Part shown: positions 24,827 through 32,848 of the stretch, in pieces | Numbering within the stretch: position 1 is the stretch's first letter | Layout: each line of letters starts with the position of its first letter | The notes under the pieces: generated by a model | What the model was told of the DNA's origin: nothing | The model's database searches: none | Seen by the model: the letters and a program-made list of their open reading frames with translations, nothing else | Translations under genes and position numbers: made by a program | From: Mitsuokella sp047974105 | GTDB taxonomy: Bacteria > Bacillota > Negativicutes > Selenomonadales > Selenomonadaceae | Assembly: GCF_047974105.1 (NCBI RefSeq) | Contig: NZ_JBHYRS010000004.1 | Span: 154,235 to 218,234 of the forward strand | DNA: 64,000 nt | Direction of reading: 5' to 3'

Positions 24827-24872
24827 GGGATTACTGCTGCAAGTCTGTAGTCCCTCTTCGCGTATACAAAAT

Positions 24873-24926
24873 AAAAAATTCCTGTCACGGACACGGCATG
24901 CCGGTCTGTGGCAGGAATTTTTTTCT
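24873..24926. terminator. Bidirectional terminator between 6S RNA and sua5
   Basis: A long stem (aattcctgtcac...gtggcaggaatt, with further pairing ggac/gtct and cggcatgccg in the loop) flanked by A6 and T7 tracts, able to end both converging transcripts. Confidence 0.85.
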
Positions 24927-24951
24927 TCTATAAATATACGGCTTTATGGCA

Positions 24952-26010
24952 TCATGAAATCTTGAGACTGTGGAAGCCGCTGGCCTTGTGCAGGCGATTC
25001 ATGATGGCAAGGCCAAGTCCTTTTTCCGTCGTGCCCTCGCCTAAAAGCACATCGGCCTTGGTATCGTTGAAGGCGATGAGCTCCTCGTAAATATTAGAAG
25101 CAATCGCCAAAAGGTCTCCCTGAGGGCCGTAATCTGCCAAAAGCTCAGCGGGGATGAGGCCCTGCAGGCTCTTACAGATTTCGGAGCTCGCGAGCACCCC
25201 GACCGTATGCCCCTGCGACTGCAGCAGGCGGACCTGACGGCGAAACGCCGCTGCCATCTTGTCAGGTGTCCCTTCGAGAAGCGTCATCGGGGCATTTGGC
25301 GCATAATGCTTGTACTTCATACCCGGCGCTCTTGGCACCGTGTCGGCCCCGACGAGTGCGGGGTCAAGCTTACAGCCGCCGAGAACTTCCGTCAGCATCT
25401 CGCGCGTGATGGCACCGGGACGCAGGATGACGGCGACCGGCCCCGTGCAGTCGACAATCGTCGACTCGACGCCAAAATGGCACGGCCCGCCATCGAGAAT
25501 CAGCGGAATGCGCCCCTTCATGTCGCGCAGCACGGAAGCTGCCGTCGTCGGACTCGGACGGCCCGAGATATTCGCCGAAGGCGCGGCAACCGGCACTCCG
25601 GCCGCGCGGATCATCGCGCGGGCCACCGGGTGTTCCGGCATACGGATGCCGACCGTGTCAAGGCCGCCCGTGATGCGGTCCGGCACGATTTCCTTACGGC
25701 GAAGAATCAGAGTGATCGGCCCCGGCATAAAGGCCGCGAGCAGCTTTTCGGCCATCGGCGTGACTTCCGCCGCGACCATATCGACCATCGCGCGGTCCGA
25801 GACGTGCAGGATCAGCGGATTGTCAGAAGGGCGTCCCTTCGCCTCATAGATGCGGGCGCAGGCTTCGGCGTCAAGGCCGTTCGCCCCGAGACCGTAGACC
25901 GTCTCCGTCGGAAAGGCCACGAGTCCGCCGCTGCGGAGGATTTTGCCGGCACGCTCTAAATCTTCCTGCTGCGCGCGGGCATCCGTTATCTTCACGATTT
26001 CTGTCTGCAT
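24952..26010 (-). CDS. sua5: L-threonylcarbamoyladenylate synthase
   Basis: A 352-residue Sua5/YwlC-type enzyme making threonylcarbamoyl-AMP from Thr, bicarbonate and ATP for t6A37 modification of ANN-decoding tRNAs. The YrdC domain (residues 1-205) has GGLVAFPTETVYGLGANGLD, KGRPSDNPLILHV, GPITLILRR and PSANISGRPSPT; the C-terminal Sua5 domain (about 215-350) has APGMKYKHYAP. The ATG at 26008-26010 follows GGAGG by ten bases and begins two bases after the prmC stop, so the two are coupled. Confidence 0.95.
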   Translation of the reverse strand: MQTEIVKITDARAQQEDLERAGKILRSGGLVAFPTETVYGLGANGLDAEACARIYEAKGRPSDNPLILHVSDRAMVDMVAAEVTPMAEKLLAAFMPGPITLILRRKEIVPDRITGGLDTVGIRMPEHPVARAMIRAAGVPVAAPSANISGRPSPTTAASVLRDMKGRIPLILDGGPCHFGVESTIVDCTGPVAVILRPGAITREMLTEVLGGCKLDPALVGADTVPRAPGMKYKHYAPNAPMTLLEGTPDKMAAAFRRQVRLLQSQGHTVGVLASSEICKSLQGLIPAELLADYGPQGDLLAIASNIYEELIAFNDTKADVLLGEGTTEKGLGLAIMNRLHKASGFHSLKIS

Positions 26011-26012
26011 GG

Positions 26013-26987
26013 TCACTCTTCCTCCACTTCGGCTTCTACTTGGGCTTCTCCGTTTTCATCCTGCCCAGTCTCTTTGACAGGTTCTGCCTGCAGCTTTTTC
26101 GGCCTGTTTCGCCAGGCCACGACGACGCGGTCAATGCCGGCGTAGTCGGGCAGAATCTCCGTTTCCGTAATCAAGGGATTTTCTTCGGCGAGTTTTGCGA
26201 CCGCCTGAGCCTGATGAATGCCGACTTCAAAGGCCATAAAGCCTCCGTCTTCGAGCATGGCAGGAGCCTCTTTTGCCAGTCGGCGGTAAAAGTCAAGGCC
26301 GTCCCTGCCGCCCGAAAGTGCCGTATGCGGTTCCTTCAGACGCACTTCGGGGGCTAAGGCAGCAATATCGGCCTCGGGAATGTACGGCGGATTCGAGAGA
26401 ATAGCCGCAAAAGTCACCCCCTGCAGAGGTGCGAGCAAATCGCCCGTATGGAACGTCACGCGGTCCGCGAGACCAAGATTTGCCGCATTTTCTTCGGCCA
26501 CAGCCCTTGCCGCCGGCGAGATATCGACCGTATCGGCCGTCACGCCGTCAAGGTAATGCAGGACGGAAAGGCAGATGGCCCCCGTGCCCGTGCCGATATC
26601 GGCGATATGCAAAAGAGAGGCCTCTTTGCCGCTCTCCTGCTCTTCGCGCAGACGGTCAACAGCGGCCTGCACGAGAATTTCCGTGTCGGGGCGCGGCACG
26701 AGCGTATCGGGCGTGACCTTGAATTTCAGGCCCATGAATTCCTTTTCACCGAGAATCTGCGCGACCGGCACATGCATGACGCGTTTCTTGATGCATTCGC
26801 GGTAAGCTGCGAGCTCTTCTGCTTCCATCGGCTCATCAAAATGAACGTAGAGATAGATGCGCTCCTGTTTCAGGACGTGCGCGAGCAGGACCTCGGCGTC
26901 AAGCCGCGGCGACTCGATGCCCTTTTCCTTGAAATAGTTTTCCGTCCACTTGAGGATACGTCCGACGGTCCATACCTGATTTGTCAC
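26013..26987 (-). CDS. prmC: Release factor glutamine N5-methyltransferase
   Basis: A 324-residue SAM-dependent enzyme that methylates Gln of the GGQ motif in release factors. The N-terminal helical domain (1-85) is followed by the Rossmann methyltransferase with IADIGTGTGAICLSV and the catalytic LSNPPYIPEADI. A C-terminal acidic tail of about 30 residues (Glu/Val-rich) exceeds the usual length. Its start overlaps the prfA stop by four bases, so enzyme and substrate genes are coupled. Confidence 0.96.
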   Translation of the reverse strand: MTNQVWTVGRILKWTENYFKEKGIESPRLDAEVLLAHVLKQERIYLYVHFDEPMEAEELAAYRECIKKRVMHVPVAQILGEKEFMGLKFKVTPDTLVPRPDTEILVQAAVDRLREEQESGKEASLLHIADIGTGTGAICLSVLHYLDGVTADTVDISPAARAVAEENAANLGLADRVTFHTGDLLAPLQGVTFAAILSNPPYIPEADIAALAPEVRLKEPHTALSGGRDGLDFYRRLAKEAPAMLEDGGFMAFEVGIHQAQAVAKLAEENPLITETEILPDYAGIDRVVVAWRNRPKKLQAEPVKETGQDENGEAQVEAEVEEE

Positions 26988-28057
26988 TTCGCGTCCACCT
27001 TCTTCAGTCGTTCGGCCTGGTCTGCCGTGATGAGGGCCGATAAGAGTTCATCGAGGTCGCCATCAAGGATGGCGTCAATCTTGTGCAGCGTCAGGCCAAT
27101 GCGGTGGTCCGTCACACGTCCCTGCGGGAAATTGTACGTGCGGATGCGTTCGCTGCGGTCGCCCGAGCCGACCTGACTGCGGCGGTCCGCCGCGACGGCG
27201 GCCTCCTGCTCCTGACGCGCCTTGTCGAGGATGCGCGCGCGCAGGACCTTCATGGCCTTTTCCTTGTTCTTGAGCTGTGACTTTTCATCCTGACACTGCA
27301 CGACAATGCCCGTCGGCAGATGCGTGATGCGGATGGCCGTCTCAGTCCTGTTGACGTACTGGCCGCCCGCGCCCGACGCGCAGTACGTGTCGATGCGCAG
27401 GTCCGAAGGATTGATGTCAACATCGACTTCTTCGGCCTCGGGCAGTACGGCGACCGTCGCCGCCGACGTATGGATGCGGCCGCCCGACTCCGTGACCGGC
27501 ACGCGCTGAACGCGGTGTGTGCCGCTCTCATATTTGAGACGTGAATACGCCCCAAAGCCCGTGACCATGAACGTCACTTCCTTGAAGCCGCCGATTTCTG
27601 TCGCATTGGCATCCATGATTTCGACTTTCCAGCCCTTTTTCTCGGCATAGCGCGAGTACATGCGGAAGAGGTCGCCGGCAAACAGCGCCGCTTCATCGCC
27701 GCCAACGCCGCCGCGAATCTCGACAATGACATTTTTCTCGTCATTCGGGTCCTTCGGCAGGAGCAGGATGGGCAGCTCCCTGTCGAGCTTTTCCTTTTGC
27801 TCGACAAGGTTCGCAAGCTCCTCCTCGACGAATTTGCGCATCTCGTCGTCAAGGGATTCATGGAACATCGCCTTGGCTTCGTCGATGCCCGCGACGACTT
27901 TCTTATACGTGCGGAATTTCTCGACAATCGGCGTCAGGGCAGCATGCTCCTTCGTATAGGCCTGCCATTTCGTCATGTCAGCCATGACCTCGGGGTCGCT
28001 GATGAGCGACTCGAGTTCCCTATATTTATCTTCAACGGCTTGGAGCTTCTCCAGCAC
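26984..28057 (-). CDS. prfA: Peptide chain release factor 1
   Basis: A 357-residue class I release factor for UAA/UAG. The catalytic GAGGQYVNRTETAIR is present near residue 230, and the codon-recognition PVTESGGRIHTS segment precedes it (the PxT motif of RF1). The GTG at 28055-28057 gives MLEKLQAVEDKYREL, the standard RF1 start, with GGAGAGG upstream; the GTG nine bases earlier overlaps the ribosome site. Confidence 0.96.
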   Translation of the reverse strand: MLEKLQAVEDKYRELESLISDPEVMADMTKWQAYTKEHAALTPIVEKFRTYKKVVAGIDEAKAMFHESLDDEMRKFVEEELANLVEQKEKLDRELPILLLPKDPNDEKNVIVEIRGGVGGDEAALFAGDLFRMYSRYAEKKGWKVEIMDANATEIGGFKEVTFMVTGFGAYSRLKYESGTHRVQRVPVTESGGRIHTSAATVAVLPEAEEVDVDINPSDLRIDTYCASGAGGQYVNRTETAIRITHLPTGIVVQCQDEKSQLKNKEKAMKVLRARILDKARQEQEAAVAADRRSQVGSGDRSERIRTYNFPQGRVTDHRIGLTLHKIDAILDGDLDELLSALITADQAERLKKVDAK

Positions 28058-28084
28058 AGGATTCACCTCTCCATAGGATATATT

Positions 28085-29011
28085 TTAGGGCACGGGGACT
28101 TCCTGCACGGGCTTAGCCACATGACGGTATTCCCCCGTCCCTTCGACGATTTCTTCTTCCGGCAGCACGGCCTTCAGCGACTCGATGGCCACGGCGACCA
28201 TTTCATCCTCCGGCGGACGCGTCGTCAGATACTGCAGCCAGAGGCCCGGCTTGATGGCCGTCTGGATAATCGGATTCTCGCTGCGGCCCGCGAGGCGAAT
28301 GATTTCATACGAGATGCCCGCAACGACCGGCAGCAGCAAAATGCGCGAGGCAATGCGCTCCGCGAGATTTGGCCAGCCGAGAAACGCAAAGACGAAAATC
28401 GAGACAAGCATGACAATCAGCAGAAAATTCGTGCCGCAGCGCGGATGCAGGCGCGAGAATTTCTGCACGTTCTCGACCGTCAGCGGCAGTCCCGCCTCAT
28501 AGCAGTGAATCGTCTTATGTTCGGCCCCGTGATACTGGAACACGCGGCGAATATCCTTCATGCGTGAAATGCCCCAGATATAGCCGAGGAAAATCGCGAG
28601 TCTCAAAAAGCCTTCCATGAGGTTCAGGAAGAACGGGTCCTCCGTAATAACATGGAACAGGCGCGCCGCGCCCGTCGGGATGGCGATGAACAGAATGCTT
28701 GCGAGCACGAGCGCAAAGACGATCGTGCCGGCCATTTCCTTGTCCGAAAGCTGCTCGTCTTCCTCGCCGGCCATTTTGGCCGAGTACGAGAGCGAGCGGA
28801 TGCCGATGACAAGCGACTCAATGAGAGAAACCGTGCCCCGCAGCATCGGCTTCTTGAGAATCGGATAGCGCTCCGCAATGGAATGCACATCCTTCGTTTC
28901 GACCTGAATCTCGCCGTTCGGGTCGCGCACAGCTGTAGCCGTAAGTTTTGGTCCGCGCATCATGACGCCCTCAATGACCGCCTGACCGCCTACCATCAAA
29001 TGATTGCCCAT
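28085..29011 (-). CDS. DUF1385 membrane protein (YqhQ-like)
   Basis: A 308-residue protein with the N-terminal family signature VGGQAVIEGVMMRGPKLTATAVRDPNGEI, four or five membrane helices (about 95-120, 135-155, 205-235) and the conserved RVFQYHGAEHKTIHCYEAGLPLTVENV...HPRCGTNFL segment, rich in His and Cys. The biochemical role is not established. It lies between rpmE and prfA, the standard Firmicute order, with AGGAGG ten bases before the ATG. Confidence 0.93.
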   Translation of the reverse strand: MGNHLMVGGQAVIEGVMMRGPKLTATAVRDPNGEIQVETKDVHSIAERYPILKKPMLRGTVSLIESLVIGIRSLSYSAKMAGEEDEQLSDKEMAGTIVFALVLASILFIAIPTGAARLFHVITEDPFFLNLMEGFLRLAIFLGYIWGISRMKDIRRVFQYHGAEHKTIHCYEAGLPLTVENVQKFSRLHPRCGTNFLLIVMLVSIFVFAFLGWPNLAERIASRILLLPVVAGISYEIIRLAGRSENPIIQTAIKPGLWLQYLTTRPPEDEMVAVAIESLKAVLPEEEIVEGTGEYRHVAKPVQEVPVP

Positions 29012-29095
29012 AAAAATTGGACCTCCTGTATATCAAAAAACAACTTTCTTCTATTATATATAGGATACATCTGGCTGCTGTATTTTGTCTGTATA

Positions 29096-29134
29096 TAAAA
29101 TGAAGCAGAGCGAGATTTCTCTGCTCTGCTTCAT
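29096..29134 (-). terminator. Terminator of rpmE
   Basis: A stem with gaagcagag / ctctgcttc arms and extra pairing in the loop (cgaga/tctc), followed by ATTTTATAT on the minus strand, 12 bases after the rpmE stop. Read-through into DUF1385 is possible because the T tract is interrupted. Confidence 0.7.
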
Positions 29135-29145
29135 CATGCTGCATC

Positions 29146-29346
29146 TTATTTCTTGCCGTAGCGCTTGTTGAACTTCTCGATGCGGCCGCCTGCCTGTACG
29201 TCACGCTGACGACCCGTGAAGAACGGATGGCACTTGGAGCAGACATCGACGCGAAGTTCCGGTTTCGTGGAGCCAGTCTTGAACGTGTTGCCGCAACCGC
29301 AGATAACCGTAGCTTCGTAGTACTTCGGATGGATACCCTGTTTCAT
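29146..29346 (-). CDS. rpmE: 50S ribosomal protein L31, zinc-binding form
   Basis: A 66-residue ribosomal protein. The zinc ligands of the C+ form are kept (VICGCG and VCSKCHPFFTG), unlike the Zn-free paralogue RpmE2. The ATG at 29344-29346 has GAGAGG nine bases upstream; the longer reading to 29391 would run through a hairpin of the leader and is rejected. It has its own promoter and a structured 140-base leader. Confidence 0.96.
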   Translation of the reverse strand: MKQGIHPKYYEATVICGCGNTFKTGSTKPELRVDVCSKCHPFFTGRQRDVQAGGRIEKFNKRYGKK

Positions 29347-29489
29347 TCTATTACACCTCTCTTTCCCCCCAGGAACTGGGAATGGATACAAGCCCGCTCT
29401 GCGCAGGCTTGGTTTAGACCTAGCTCCCCTTTTTCGGGGGAAAGCCAGTCAAATTTTGACCTGGAAACAGACGTCATTACGTCCATTAC
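29347..29489 (-). promoter_or_regulatory. Structured 5' leader of rpmE (possible L31 autoregulation)
   Basis: Between promoter and start lie about 143 bases without a reading frame but with three hairpins on the minus strand: CCCC/GGGG around CGAAAAA (about 29427-29440), AAGCC/GGGCTT (about 29390-29411), and CCCAG-TTC-CTGGG (about 29368-29380) directly ahead of the ribosome site. Several bacterial groups have L31 leaders that bind L31 itself; membership here is inference. Confidence 0.5.
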
Positions 29490-29495
29490 CGATTT

Positions 29496-29524
29496 ATTAT
29501 ATCACGAGTTCTCCTGAGTTGCAA
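29496..29524 (-). promoter_or_regulatory. Promoter of rpmE
   Basis: On the minus strand TTGCAA (29519-29524), a 17-base spacer and a perfect TATAAT (29496-29501). Confidence 0.72.
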
Positions 29525-29564
29525 GGCAGCCGGCCGATAATATTCCCTAAGATACGAAATCTGC

Positions 29565-29593
29565 TTGAAAAAAACAGACTAATAGGCGATAAT
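29565..29593 (+). promoter_or_regulatory. Promoter of clpX-like gene
   Basis: TTGAAA (29565-29570), a 17-base spacer and GATAAT (29588-29593), back-to-back with the rpmE promoter. Predicted transcript start near 29600. Confidence 0.62.
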
Positions 29594-29604
29594 AGAGTTA
29601 ACGA

Positions 29605-29653
29605 AGACTGCCGTCTCCGCCTGTCCAGATGGATATGACGAAGACGGCAGTCT
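29605..29653 (+). promoter_or_regulatory. Stem-loop at the 5' end of the clpX-like transcript
   Basis: An 11-bp perfect inverted repeat (agactgccgtc / gacggcagtct) with a 27-base loop starts about five bases into the predicted transcript and ends 10 bases before the ribosome site. No T tract follows, so it is not a terminator; a stabilising 5' hairpin or regulator site is more likely. It does not match CIRCE. Confidence 0.5.
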
Positions 29654-29679
29654 AAACCGTACAGAAAGGACGTTTTGCT

Positions 29680-30981
29680 ATGGCTAACGATAAAAATAAA
29701 ACGAACGAACCTGTCATGAAACAGCGCTGCAGCTTCTGCAAACGCGAAGTTGAGATTCATGACTCCTTTGACATGCCGATTTACGACCCGGCTACGGGCT
29801 TTGGCATCTGCAAGAACTGCATCAAGGAACTCGCCCATTACATCGAAATGCACGAAGCCGATACGGCGAAAAAAGAGACGCCGGACTTTGCCGCCCAGCT
29901 CGATGAGATTCTCAAAAAGAACAAACCGCACATCATCAAGCAGTACCTCGATGAGTACATCATCAATCAGGACCGCGCGAAGAAAATCCTCTCCGTCGCC
30001 GTCTACAACCACTACAAGCGCATGAAATACGGCTACACGAACGACGATGGCACGGAAATCGAGAAATCGAACGTCATCATGCTCGGTCCGTCCGGCTGCG
30101 GCAAGACGGCGCTTCTCTCGCACCTCTCGAAACTCCTCGATGTGCCGTTTGCTGTCACGGATGCCTCGAGCCTCACGGAAGCCGGCTTCGTCGGCGCCGA
30201 TGTCGAAGTCGCCGTCCGCAACCTCTACTATGCGGCCGACAAGGACATCCAGAAGGCCGAGCACGGCATCATCTACCTCGATGAGTTCGACAAGATTGCG
30301 AGAAAATCCGGCGCGAACAACTCCATCACGGCCGACCCGGGCCATGAAGGCGTTCAGCAGGCCCTTTTAAAGATGCTCGAAGGCAATGTCGTCGAGTTCA
30401 CGGCCCGCGGCCAGCGCAAACATCCGGAAGCCCCGACCATCAAGGTCGACACGAAGAACATTCTCTTCATCGTCGGCGGCGCTTTTGTCGGCATCGACGA
30501 CATCATCGCCAAGAGACTCCAGAAGGCCGATTCCTCGATTGGCTTCGGCGCCGAAGTCACGAGCAAGAGCGAAAAACCGACATTTGACGAGCTCATTCAT
30601 CAGGTCCGTCCGGAAGACCTCATGCAGTACGGCATCATCCCGGAAATCATCGGCCGCCTGCCGATCATCTGCACGCTCGAGACCCTCGACGAAGACGCCC
30701 TGCTGCGCATCCTGACCGAGCCGAAGAATGCTCCGGTCAAGCAGTACGAAAAACTCCTCGCCATGGATAACGTCAAGCTCGAATTCGCCGAGGACGCCCT
30801 GCGCGCCGTCGCCAAGAAAGCCATCGAGCGCAAGACTGGCGCTCGCTCACTCAAGGGCATCATCGAGGACGTCATGCTCGATGTCATGTACGACATCCCG
30901 AAATCCGACGCCCCGCGCAAAGTCATCATCACCAAAGAATGCATCGACGAAGGCAAAAAGCCGGAAGTCATCAATCTTTGA
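29680..30981 (+). CDS. clpX: Divergent ClpX-type AAA+ unfoldase
   Basis: A 433-residue ATP-driven protein unfoldase. The zinc-binding domain has Cys17, Cys20, Cys44 and Cys47; Walker A is GPSGCGKT (136-143), Walker B IIYLDEFDK (Asp201, Glu202), the RKH loop is GQRKHPEAPTI, the ClpP-docking loop contains IGF (SSIGFGAEV), and sensor 2 is TGARSLKGIIEDV. Departures from the canonical family: pore-1 loop GFVG (169-172) in place of GYVG, GPSGC for GPTGS, DEFDK for DEIDK, and low identity between motifs. The usual tig-clpP-clpX-lon neighbourhood is absent, so this is probably a second, specialised ClpX, although it keeps the ClpP-binding tripeptide. RBS AGAAAGGA. Confidence 0.88.
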   Translation: MANDKNKTNEPVMKQRCSFCKREVEIHDSFDMPIYDPATGFGICKNCIKELAHYIEMHEADTAKKETPDFAAQLDEILKKNKPHIIKQYLDEYIINQDRAKKILSVAVYNHYKRMKYGYTNDDGTEIEKSNVIMLGPSGCGKTALLSHLSKLLDVPFAVTDASSLTEAGFVGADVEVAVRNLYYAADKDIQKAEHGIIYLDEFDKIARKSGANNSITADPGHEGVQQALLKMLEGNVVEFTARGQRKHPEAPTIKVDTKNILFIVGGAFVGIDDIIAKRLQKADSSIGFGAEVTSKSEKPTFDELIHQVRPEDLMQYGIIPEIIGRLPIICTLETLDEDALLRILTEPKNAPVKQYEKLLAMDNVKLEFAEDALRAVAKKAIERKTGARSLKGIIEDVMLDVMYDIPKSDAPRKVIITKECIDEGKKPEVINL

Positions 30982-30995
30982 TAAAATTCAGCCCA

Positions 30996-31031
30996 ATAAA
31001 AAAGCCGTTTCGCAGGAAACGGTTTTTTTGT
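30996..31031. terminator. Bidirectional terminator between clpX-like gene and pheA
   Basis: A 7-bp stem (ccgtttc / gaaacgg) with A6 and T7 flanks, serving both converging genes. Confidence 0.85.
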
Positions 31032-31040
31032 GTCTAAAAT

Positions 31041-31898
31041 TCAGGGCTTGGCCTCGATGACGGGGAAGCTGCCGAGGTCCTTAAGCCATTTGCTCTTCTT
31101 CGCCACGGCTCCGACAGATGCCCGCAGAGCCTCTTCGTTGTCCGCAATCTCGAGGTCGAAGAAGAAAATATACGCGCCGAGCTCCGTCCTCGCCGGACGC
31201 GACTCGATACGCGTCATGTTGATGCCGCGGTCGGCAAATTCCTTCAGCACATCGTAAAGAGCACCGGCCTTTTGGCCGTCAATCTCGCAGATTACGAGCA
31301 TTTTTTCGGCCGGCTGCGTAATTTTCGGCATATCCGGCCTTGTCAGGCGCTGCAGCTCAAAAAAGCGCGTGGCATTGGCCATATTGTCCTGAATCTCCGT
31401 CGCCTGCGTGATGAGGCCGTTGAGCTCGCCGCCGCGCTTCGTGCAGATGGCCGCAGCCCCCATGCCCCGCGGCTCCTTCGCGACGATTTCCGCCGCGCGC
31501 GCCGTGCTCGCGACCTTGATGAGTTCGGCCTCGGGATAATGAAGCAACAGATACTTGCGGCACTGCGAAATCGGCTGCGGGTGCGAATAAATGCGCCGGA
31601 TTCTCTGCGTGCCGGGCTTGACCATCAGCTGATTGTGCACGGGCCAGATGAGCTCGCGTGCCACACAGAGGTCCTCGCTGCGCGCGAGCGTGTCGAGCGT
31701 GATGTTGATGGCCCCCTCAAGGGAATTTTCCACCGGCACAAGGCAGCTGTCCACCTCGCCATCCTCGACCGCCTGAATCACGGCGTAAATATCGGGATAG
31801 ACGAGAAGGTCCGGTTTTTCCGGCAGCAGCTTCGACAAATACTGCGCCGCCGCCTCGCTGTGCGTCCCGCGCGGTCCGAGGACCCCCATTTTCTTCAT
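31041..31898 (-). CDS. pheA: Prephenate dehydratase
   Basis: A 285-residue monofunctional enzyme converting prephenate to phenylpyruvate in phenylalanine synthesis. The catalytic domain (1-185) starts GVLGPRGTHSEAAA and has VPVENSLEGAI and the catalytic NATRFFEL; the C-terminal ACT domain (about 200-275) has the Phe-binding ESRPARTELGAYIFF motif, so feedback inhibition by Phe is expected. No chorismate mutase domain is fused. The ATG at 31896-31898 has AGAAGGGA ten bases upstream; the ORF extension to 31955 is polar and includes hairpin sequence. See the leader hairpin at 31937-31970. Confidence 0.94.
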   Translation of the reverse strand: MKKMGVLGPRGTHSEAAAQYLSKLLPEKPDLLVYPDIYAVIQAVEDGEVDSCLVPVENSLEGAINITLDTLARSEDLCVARELIWPVHNQLMVKPGTQRIRRIYSHPQPISQCRKYLLLHYPEAELIKVASTARAAEIVAKEPRGMGAAAICTKRGGELNGLITQATEIQDNMANATRFFELQRLTRPDMPKITQPAEKMLVICEIDGQKAGALYDVLKEFADRGINMTRIESRPARTELGAYIFFFDLEIADNEEALRASVGAVAKKSKWLKDLGSFPVIEAKP

Positions 31899-31936
31899 AA
31901 AAAATCCATCCCTTCTATCCATGCATTCGTTCATCC

Positions 31937-31970
31937 GAAAAAAGCCCCGTCCCATAAAGGACAGGGCTTA
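31937..31970 (-). terminator. Terminator after the exonuclease gene (or leader hairpin of pheA)
   Basis: On the minus strand AGCCC-tGTCC-TTTATG-GGAC-gGGGCT is followed by T6. It lies 60 bases after the exonuclease stop and 40 bases before the pheA start. A weak promoter candidate (TTGACT 32003-32008, 18-base spacer, TAAGGT 31979-31984) lies upstream of it, which would make it part of the pheA leader. Confidence 0.7.
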
Positions 31971-32028
31971 TGCTTCCTACCTTACCACATGTAAAACTGT
32001 AAAGTCAAGCCAGCAGGCCTGAAACATC

Positions 32029-32688
32029 TTAAAGGTCCTTCTGCAGCTTCGCGAGCTCCGGGCAGAGGTCGCCAATCGAGCTCGAAAGGTCGTCCTTTGG
32101 CTGCAGAATCTCAAGCACCGGCTTCATCGTCTCCTTGAACTTCGCGTCATCCTGCATGAGCGTCAAAATCGCACTCGTGTTGATGGCATCCGCGAGGGCC
32201 GTATGCTGCGTGCCCTCGAATTTATGGTCCATCGCGCCGAGAGCATGCTTCAGGGCGAGGCTGTTGTGCAGCCCCAGACGGTCGTCAAACTCCTGCTGCA
32301 GGTCGACCCAGCGCGAATTGAGCCACTCGAGGTCAAAATCCGGCAGCTTGTAGCGGCACTCGCTGCGCAGCTGCTTGATGTCCGACATGCTCCACGAATA
32401 AATCTTCGTCTCTTCCTCGCCGACCCAGTCGACAAAGGCCTTAAAACAGTCCGCATAAGGCTTTTTGTCCGCCACCATGGCCTGCGTGATGCCCGTCAGG
32501 CCCGTGATATGCTTCTTAATCGGCCCGTACTCAGGCTTTACATAACATTGAAACTCCGCTTCCTGCTGGAAATTCTCGTCAAGACGAACAGCGCCGATCT
32601 CAATGACTTCCTCATTGAGCTTGCGGCGCACCTCGCGAAACTCCCTGCTGACCGGATTCATCTCCAAGTCTACCACAACATGCTTCAT
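32029..32688 (-). CDS. DEDDh-family 3'-5' exonuclease domain protein
   Basis: A 219-residue single-domain nuclease. The DEDDh residues are visible: Asp and Glu in VVVDLEMNP (residues 7-9), Asp in MSDIKQLRSE near 104, and His plus Asp in GTQHTALADAIN near 163-168. The fold resembles DnaQ/KapD-type exonucleases; substrate (DNA or RNA) cannot be told. It is cytoplasmic, with GGAAG ahead of the ATG, and ends at a hairpin terminator. Confidence 0.88.
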   Translation of the reverse strand: MKHVVVDLEMNPVSREFREVRRKLNEEVIEIGAVRLDENFQQEAEFQCYVKPEYGPIKKHITGLTGITQAMVADKKPYADCFKAFVDWVGEEETKIYSWSMSDIKQLRSECRYKLPDFDLEWLNSRWVDLQQEFDDRLGLHNSLALKHALGAMDHKFEGTQHTALADAINTSAILTLMQDDAKFKETMKPVLEILQPKDDLSSSIGDLCPELAKLQKDL

Positions 32689-32848
32689 CTATTTCCGAAC
32701 TTCCCTTCATTTGGAGTTACTTGCACTATTCTATTCTACGTTATCCGCGCGTTTTCTTCAACCGGATAATGTGTTATTATGGAAACAGTGCTCACAGAAA
32801 ATGCACTCAAGACCGGACCTGACTAAAACAGAAAAGGAAGTTTTGCTT

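Noticed and set aside
24638..24860. tmRNA, SRP RNA or RNase P RNA
   Set aside because: No tRNA-like ends, no SRP GGAAG/AGCAG tetraloop helix, and no RNase P core sequences; the closing arms fit 6S RNA.
29605..29653. CIRCE/HrcA operator before the clpX-like gene
   Set aside because: The inverted repeat does not match TTAGCACTC-N9-GAGTGCTAA, and the spacer is 27 bases.
32603..32848. N-terminal extension of the HAD phosphatase frame
   Set aside because: It overlaps the divergent exonuclease gene and its promoter; a GTG with a good ribosome site lies directly before the conserved start.
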